Part shown: positions 57,265-64,000 of the stretch, piece after piece
Numbering within the stretch: position 1 is the stretch's first letter
Layout of the letters: every line of letters begins with the position of its first letter
NCBI GenBank assembly: GCA_029531795.1
Contig: JAPEIS010000001.1
Coordinates: forward strand, 3,410,001-3,474,000
Source of the DNA: Sclerotinia nivalis
Taxonomy: Eukaryota; Ascomycota; Leotiomycetes; Helotiales; Sclerotiniaceae
Direction: 5' to 3'
Length of the DNA stretch: 64,000 nucleotides
Made by a program: the position numbers and the translations under genes
Notes under the pieces: model-generated
Seen by the model: the letters and a program-made list of their open reading frames with translations, nothing else
Database searches by the model: none
Told to the model about the DNA's origin: nothing

Positions 57265-60200
57265 AATTTAGTTACAAAAGGAAAACCTGCAAAACAAAGA
57301 TCCATAAAGCAAAAGGAAAAGAAAAAGGATATCTCAATAAGACACCTAATCCTTATCAATCCGGAAATCGAATATCCCTTTTCCTTCTCACCCCTTCAAA
57401 TGAGAAACCAAATCAATAAAGCATTCAAAGCAGTTGGTATCAAAGGTCCCGTTATCTCAGCTATTACTATTTCTACCAATAATAACCTTATTATAATTAT
57501 CAACAATCCATTCATTTTTCAATTCTTATTGGATAAAAAAGAAATCTGGAATCAAATATTGAAATCTGAAAGAATTCAAAAAGATCAAGTATAACACAAA
57601 GTGATCATCTACAAGATCCCAATCAAGGAATTCTCAGGATTTAAAGGAATAGATCTTATTTCAGAAGAAATTAAAATATACAATTCTGATTGTTCTTTAG
57701 TAGGAACATTATATTGACTTATTTTATCAATCAGAAGAACAACTCAACGAAAAGGAGTTGTTGTAATAGCTTTTGTTATCGAAAAAGAAGCAGATCTAGT
57801 TATTCGAAAAAGGCTATACATCGCTGGAATTAATATAAAAGTCGAAAAGTTCTACGATTCCAAACTCAATTCTCAATATCAGAAATGCTAAGGTTTCGAC
57901 TACAACGAATCATATTGCAAGAAACTTTCTGCTTGTGGGCTATATAACAATAAACATTTTACTATCGGATATTTCTATTTAGTTTATTAAGCAAAAGACA
58001 AACCTTATTAATATCTAGTAATCAAATATGCTAATTGCTAAGGAGGTTATAAAGCCAATTCGAAATCCTGCGAAATCTATCAAGCAATTATAAAGAAAAC
58101 CAATTAATGCTGTACAACAATATTCGCATCCTTCAAATTAATTTAAACAAAAGTCCTCAAGTTACAGAGAGTGCTCTTCAATTTGCTATAGAACTCAACA
58201 TCGATCTTCTAATCATTCAAGAACTATAGATCCTTCCAAATCCTGAAAAAGATTATTCTTCAATCAGATCGATCATTCATTCCAGTTTCTTCCAACTCCT
58301 CCCCAATTACCCTTCGAACCTTCGTCTTTGGATGATGATATATATTTCAAAGGTATACAAACCATTAGTATCTTTAGCCCCGAATTCCTTTAGAGATCCA
58401 GATATCCAAATTGTCAATATCATTCAAGGGAATCATATTATTCAACTCTTCAATATTTATAATGAAACTGATCAAACGAAAAAGAAAGGCTATACAATCG
58501 AAAAATGTTTGTTCAACATTTCTCTTATTCAGTATACTATCCTTATAGGAGACTTCAATTTTTATTACCTTTGATGGGATCCATTCTCGAATAAAAGTTC
58601 GAATACTGATCAATTAGTGGAATGGTTTGAAGATTACAATTTCATTCTGTTTAACGAACCGGATATTAGTACTTTTTATCGAACGAATATAACAAACCTA
58701 AGCATTCTGGATCTCACTTTAGCTATAGAAGCTATTTCCTTCAATATTATCGATTGGTAAGTTCTTTCTGATCTCGGTTTAGACTATTTAGGTATTCTCT
58801 TTGAAATAAAAGGCAACTTTTCTTATATATCAAATACTGCTTCAATAATTAGATTCAATACAAAACTAATTAACTAGGATAAATTCGTATTCACTTTGAA
58901 AACCGAGATATCGAGATCATCAATCTTGAATTCAAATGAATATCTTAATTTATCCACTTCAGAATCCGATTCCCTTGATTCTCTATTGATTAACAAATCA
59001 AATATACAAATACTCGATGATACCATTATAGAATTTACTTGAATCATTATATATTCAGTAAATATAAATATTCCTAAATACAAATCAACCAAAAAAGCAA
59101 AACCCTGATAGACTCCAGAATTAAAAGATTTTCGAAAAAGACTTGTATCAGTATATGAAAATACCAAATAATATCCTAAAAACGATCTATTCAAAAGAGT
59201 TTATCAATCGACAAAAAATCATTACTATCAAACTATTAAAACAACTAAGAAAAACCATTGGAATGAATTTCTGGAAAAGGAGAATACTCAAACGATTTTC
59301 AAAGCTATATCCTATACAAAAGATCTTCGAACCGAAAGGATCCCGAACATCAAATCTAGCCCTTCAAAACTGAAAAGCTTATTCAAAGGAAAATGTTCAG
59401 CATTCAGATCGGTTCTATTCCTTTCTCCTTCAAATACTCCTACACCTATATAAAAAGGATACAAATAATCAAAACAATAGAACTAATTCAAACTTATTGA
59501 AAACGAATTTCTCAATATATGCTCAATTAAAATCAAGAGGAAAACCCTAAACCCTAATGGTATTATTCAAGAAATTATTATCCAAACCTACAAAACAATC
59601 CCGAAAGAATTCTTTATACTTTTTAGCAATTTAATCAATCTAGAATATCACCTTTCTTGTTGGAAACAAATTACAAAAGCTATCTTCAAGAAACCTTCGA
59701 AACCAGATTACAATATACCAAAAGTATACAGGATCATTGTATTACTCAATTGTTTAGACAAAATTAATGAAAGAATTCTAATTCAAAAACTTAACTATCT
59801 AGTGGAAACAACGAAACTATTTCATTATATATAAATAAATGAAAGACAAAAAAAATCAGCAATCGATATAGCAATCTTATTTATTATCGAAATCGAAAGG
59901 AATATTAGAATCAAAAAGAAAACTTTAGTTCTTTTTCTAGATATCAAAGATGTTTTCGATTATATATCCAAGAATTGTCTTCTAGATATATACAAGAATC
60001 TAAAACTCCTGATCAATCTTATCACTTGGATTTCATTATTCTTGGAAAACAGATTACTCAAACTTTTATTTGATAATCAAACAGAAATTTTCAAATTAAT
60101 CCATATTAGAATTCCACAAAGAAGCTTTATTTTATCAATCCTTTTCTTAATTTATATTCGAGACCTCTTCCAATCGAATTCGATTGGATATCTTTTGTAT

Positions 60201-60998
60201 ATAAATGATATAACCTTAATCATATATTCAATAAATTAAAAAAAGAATATTTTTTCTTTCGAAAGAGCAGCTCGGCAAATCTATATTTTAGGTGAAAAAA
60301 ATACTATTCAATTCGATCTAGTCAAAACAGAACTTATATACTTCTTTATATTCAAATATATTAAAGATGCCCTAATCAAACTTCCAAATTCCGAAATTGT
60401 ACAACCTTCAATACTAGTAAGATAATTAGGAATATGATTCGATTCTGATTTCAACTTTAAACAATATATTTCAATCCGAACTATTCAAGTTAAAGCAGTA
60501 TTTTATTGAATGATCAGATTAGCTAATATAGAAAAAGGGCTCAGCTCTAAAGTATTAAGACAACTATATATAGCCTATGTAACCAGTATAGCCAATTACA
60601 GATCAATTATATAATGGAAAAATCAAGCATCATTCAAAAAGATCTTTCAATCATTTCAGAACTTTACTCTTCGAAAGATCTTAGAAGTCTTCAAAACCTT
60701 ACCAATCAAATCAATAGAAGTGGAAACTGTATTATACCCCTTAGAAGTTAGATTAAATGCTGGAATTAGACAATATACCTTCAGATTATTAAAAATCTCG
60801 CCTTCTCATCCAATCAATATAATCACTCGAAAATTAGCTATCGAAAAAGCAGATCTAAATCTAATAGCAACCCCTCAGAAGAAATTACCAAAGCCTATAC
60901 AACTCGAGAAAATTATAAGTTCAATCGAAGAAGATTTCGATCCTTTTACTTTAAAGAAGATCGATCATTTTTATTTCCCTTTGTAGAAGAAAGATACC

Positions 60999-61943
60999 TT
61001 GTATAAAATTAATATTAGCAAATTACCTAAAGAAGAGATAGTAATCGTTTATAATTTAGCCTTCAAATATAGAGGCAAAAATACTATTGTAATTTATACA
61101 GATGCCTTCTCAACCTTGAAAGGAATTGGAGTAGATATCGAAATCGTTGTTATCTCAGTCAATGGCCAAATTTCCTATAAGGAAACTTTTAATATTAGTA
61201 TAAATCAATTGGTATACAATAGAAAGCTTCTTGGAATCATTAAAGCGATGGAATATACTAATTCTATAGCCCAATCGAGCAACAAATTCAAAATCTATTT
61301 AGATAATCAAACCGGACTATATCGATTGAGAATACCATCCAATACCCTTGATCAAACTTGCCAAATCAGAATAATCAAAGCAACAGAATCTCTTATACAA
61401 AAGGGAGCCGAAATCTTATTCAATTGGATTCCGGGATATACCTCAGTAAAAGGAAACGAACTAATCGATGCTCTGACAAAAGAAACTACAAAATTAAGAT
61501 CATTATTTAATGAAACTAGCTTCACCTTTTTAGGAATGAAAATTAAAAGAACAAAAAATCAAGAATGGAAAATCCTCCTCAATTCAATCAATTCAAATTA
61601 TTCAAAATTATACCCTTGGAAAATTGGTTCGAAGATCGGAACCCCAGAAAACACCAAAAGAAACTATATCAGTGCCTTATTTCAGCTCAAAATCGGATAT
61701 AACTACTTCAAATTATACCTAAAACGTTTCGGAATTACATCAAACAACAATTGCAAATGCAGAAAAAGAGAAACTTTTAATCATCTTTTTCTCAATTACC
61801 CTATATACAAATCATCAAGAAATATATTCAAAAAAAACAATCCTATCTTACAATTAATTATGAAATACCTACTTCATACTAAAACGGGAATCATTAAAAC
61901 CCTTGAATTCATCGAGGCAACGAAAATAATCACTAGATTATAA
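60999..61943 (+). pseudogene. LINE RNase H and C-terminal zinc motif, 314 codons open
   Basis: The RNase H domain (about residues 28-165) has the first Asp in VIYTDAFS, Glu/Lys-like positions in NRKLLGIIKAMEY, Asp in IYLDNQTG and the last Asp in NELIDALTK, so the four-acid arrangement is nearly intact. The C-terminus carries CKCRKRETFNHLF, a gag-knuckle-like CCHC typical of Tad RTs. It is the longest undamaged stretch in any transposon here, suggesting that this end escaped most RIP. It is part of the ORF2 polyprotein and not an independent gene. Confidence 0.8.
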
Positions 61944-62010
61944 TACCTCATTAAACTACAAAAAGAAAAAAAAGAAGAAAAAGATCAACTAGATAAACTC
62001 GACTAGATTA

Positions 62011-62110
62011 ATCAAATTTGATCAATTTGGTCAATTTGGTCAATTTTGGTTAATTTGATCAATTTAGTCAATTCAATTGACCAAATTGACCAATTACCCC
62101 CCCCCCCCCC
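62011..62110 (+). repeat. LINE 3' tail: TTGGTCAAT repeats, 19-bp inverted repeat and C14 run
   Basis: Direct repeats of TTTGGTCAA/TTTGATCAA run from 62013, then their inverse AATTGACCAAATTGACCAAT near 62076-62095 allows a long stem. C14 follows at 62097-62110. No poly-A is present, unlike the minus-strand LINE. It may be the recognition structure for target-primed reverse transcription (inference). Confidence 0.7.
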
Positions 62111-62602
62111 TTCAAAAAACAATCATTCCAATTCGAATTATATTACATTTTATTTATTATTTTCTTTATTATATATAATAATATTGATAAAGAGGGTTTT
62201 TGAATTCCAGGATTAGTTTTCACTTCCCCCACTCAATTAAGAGATGAAGATCAACTCCATCGATTTAACTCTATACTTGCTATAATCACTAGACCAGCAT
62301 ATTACCATTTATTATTTGTTAAAAGCTTATAAAGCTTCTAATCGTCTTAGATAGTCTTAAACTCAGTATAGACGTTAATTAAATCAATCAATCAATCAAC
62401 AAATTTATTTGGTTGCACTTTGGGTGAAATCTTTACTTTCATTATTTGGTAAGATTAAAGGGCCCTTGTGGATAGCTCATAGTGACTTAATTACAATCTG
62501 ACTTCTCTTTCAGGTTTCTGTCATCTCACCATAATGCAACCGAACGGATTCATCGGCAAAATCTGGATCAAGCATGCATTGCCATTACTGTCGCTAGTAC
62601 CA
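62111..62602. other. Spacer between the LINE and the Cys-rich gene
   Basis: The first 240 bases are AT-rich. The part from about 62400 parallels 48420-48560, so the ancestral duplication included sequence downstream of the gene. Confidence 0.5.
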
Positions 62603-63566
62603 TCACAATAGACCACCAAATTTTCCATATCTGGATCTCTTACTCTTAGTTACTTCTTTCATCACCTTATGCCTCGTAGTCTTGCAGCCCTCGGCATCAC
62701 CCTCACCCTCACAACAAGTCCACTGGAACAGATGAAAATACTCTGGATCATGTTGAAGAACATTCGGATCTCCATAAAATTCCCAGTCATGGTCGGGCCG
62801 ATCTTCTTTTTCTCCTGGAATTCAACGATTAATTTCGGATCGTCTCAAAAAGAAAACAGAAAGGGTAATGCATACCTGGATGATAATCACAATAATCCTT
62901 ATTGTCCTCGATATCGAATTCCAACTCGCAGTTCTCACGCGTGAACATCTTGAGCTTTCTCTTCTTTGAAGCGACAAGTTCCTGTAAACTTCTCTCCCTT
63001 GACAAAAGAGTTCCTGAATTTCAGACTTCGACAAAGCCGGTACATCATCATCGTCGTCAGAGCTTTCCTCCGAGTCAATTTCCGAGTCCTCTTCACTGTA
63101 TTCTTCCTCTTCTTCCTCTCCTTCAACTGCGTCCTCGTTCTTTTGATCTTCTTGAGGATCCGCAAATTCAACGGTTGTAGCTACTTCGTCTATCTGTTAT
63201 TGTGCCATTGAGTCCTCCTGTGTCTTTGTCGTCGCAGCTTCGTTGACCGGTAAATCTGGATTATTTCGTAGGGTCAACGATTTCAACTCCTCCACAGCTA
63301 TCGTTCTCATTATCTACTTTGCCATCGTTAATGTTCGGAACTTCAACTCCGCCATTGTTGTTTTGCTCGCCATCAACATCGCTATCGTCGCTTTGCGTTA
63401 GGTCGACGAAGCCTTTCGAGATGATGATGTTACGGCCATCAATCTCGATTTTACCCGTGGGATCCTCTATAGCGAACGTTCCATGCTCACATAATTTGTT
63501 GAGGATTTCTCGAAGTTTCGGTGCATTCATTCCGTCGACGGCGATCTTGAGTTTTGGGTCCGCCAT
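62603..63566 (-). pseudogene. Cys/His-rich fungal protein gene (HPG...WxCC type), lightly damaged
   Basis: Exon 1 starts at ATG 63564-63566 (MADPKLKIAVDGMNAPKLRE) and holds a globular N-terminus (IIISKGFVDLTQSDDSD), a long acidic linker (EGEEEEEEYSEEDSEIDSEE near 63080-63140), then ENCELEFDIEDNKDYCDYHP with a C...C...HPG arrangement. The intron 62815-62875 (GTATGC...TTCCAG) restores the frame to exon 2 (DHDWEFYGDPNVL, then FQWTCCEGEGDAEGC, then TTRHKV), ending at TGA 62603. The Cys-x-Cys, HPG, W-x-CC, GC...H order is that of CHORD-like/treble-clef zinc modules. It is broken by a frame change near 63270, a TAA near 63210 and an indel near 62955. Its function is unknown; an RNA/protein-binding or chaperone-adaptor role would be inference. 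The paralogue is at 48.65-49.32 kb. Confidence 0.7.
62815..62875 (-). other. Spliceosomal intron of the Cys-rich gene
   Basis: Donor GTATGCATTACC and acceptor GAATTCCAG on the minus strand, 61 bases. Removal joins YHP-G to EKEDRPDHDWEF in one frame. Confidence 0.7.
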
Positions 63567-64000
63567 CGTTGTTGTGATGATGGTAGTGTATCAATATTGA
63601 TTTCGAGTCAGACAAAGAAGAGAGTTTCTGGGACACGAAACAAAAGAAAACAAGACAAACACAACGCGAAGTTTCAATTCACTCATAAAATCCATGTGTC
63701 AGGTACGTGATTAAGGAATTTTGATTTTATTACGAATTGACTGGGGCAAAAACGCGGCGGAGGAAATTCGTCGGCCTGAATTCACTACATCATCGGGCTT
63801 TCAAGGATCATAGACCCATTCAACATTCAATCTTTCTGGGCAATTCCATTGGCTGGCTCTTGATGAGAGCCATCGCACAAACACAATCTTGGACACGCCA
63901 TTGTTATTCTCTACTTAATCTCTACTTTATTCTCATAGTAATAGTCGCTTTTAACTATACTCCCGTGATTTGGAAACCTCCGAATGCGCGGCCTCAGGTT
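63567..64000. other. Upstream region of the Cys-rich gene
   Basis: Normal composition, no ORF recognised. It probably holds the promoter of the minus-strand gene; no clear TATA box is seen near the start. Confidence 0.4.

Larger units (their letters stand above)
56395..62110 (+). mobile_element. Second Tad-like LINE family, nearly full length
   Basis: The 5' leader begins near 56395. ORF1 starts at ATG 56665 and reads 199 residues before a stop, continuing in the same element with Cys/His segments near 57900-58100. The endonuclease starts about 58110 (ILQINLNKSPQ; LIGDFNFYYL at 58548). RT occupies about 59640-60720 (RIIVLLNCLDKINERILIQK; LYINDITLI at 60196 in place of YxDD). RNase H runs 60999-61943, fully open (IYTDAFSTLKGIG; KIYLDNQTG; NWIPGYTSVKGNELID), followed by a CCHC-like CKCRKRETFNHLFLNYP. 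A TTGGTCAA-rich inverted repeat and a 14-C run end it near 62110. It is a different family from the minus-strand LINE; a 5' fragment of this family lies at 32.6-33.3 kb. Confidence 0.85.

Overview
The window looks like a chromosome segment of a filamentous ascomycete, probably a Helotiales/Leotiomycetes-type fungus. The reasons are short GT-AG introns with CTAAC/CTAAT-like branch sites, fungal-only protein families (DUF3716-type protein, GH18 and GMC enzymes, Cys-rich HPG/WxCC protein), Tad-like LINEs, chromodomain gypsy elements and a fungal DD34D mariner. The taxonomic call is inference; no marker gene is present. Most repeats carry stop codons that read as TGG to TAG/TAA or CAG/CGA to TAG/TGA, the signature of repeat-induced point mutation (RIP), and the repeat regions are extremely AT-rich.

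Layout. 1-16 kb is a nest of RIP-decayed LTR retrotransposons: gypsy-1 (+, 1-5.45 kb, with a 288-bp solo LTR and a 104-bp mini-element inside its integrase), a copia element (+, 5.5-8.06 kb), gypsy-2 of the same family as gypsy-1 (-, 8.1-11.05 kb), an LTR (11.05-11.4 kb) and an unrelated gypsy-3 (+, 11.4-16 kb). 16-21.8 kb is AT-rich ground with two host-gene corpses, a fungal hypothetical protein (+, 18.2-18.9 kb) and a GH18 chitinase-like gene (-, 19.9-21.75 kb). 21.8-24.4 kb holds the 3' end of gypsy-4 with its LTR, an antisense Cys-rich ORF, and two inverted copies of one 0.5-kb MITE.

24.4-44 kb is the gene-bearing part: a 5'-truncated membrane protein gene, several small hypothetical genes, a broken GMC oxidoreductase (-), a DUF3716-type nuclear-looking protein (+), a secreted protein gene broken by a perfect 74-bp tandem duplication (-), an intact secreted protein gene (+), and an intact ankyrin-repeat gene (+). 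Between them lie a 10-bp-period GACCAG array, a minisatellite, a MITE, a complete but dead mariner hosting a solo LTR, and a 1.5-kb element with long terminal inverted repeats that hosts another LTR.

44-64 kb is repeat-dominated again: another LTR, two nearly full-length Tad-like LINEs arranged head to head (50.7-56.05 kb minus; 56.4-62.1 kb plus), flanked by two same-orientation copies of a Cys-rich gene, one readable (62.6-63.57 kb) and one RIP-ruined (48.65-49.32 kb). No tRNA, rRNA or CRISPR was found. No previously undescribed multi-gene system is evident. The most unusual items are the RIP-prone catalytic DD dyad of reverse transcriptases, the 104-bp TG...CA element with a Pol III A-box-like segment, the antisense ORF in gypsy-4, and the 74-bp duplication in a secreted protein gene.
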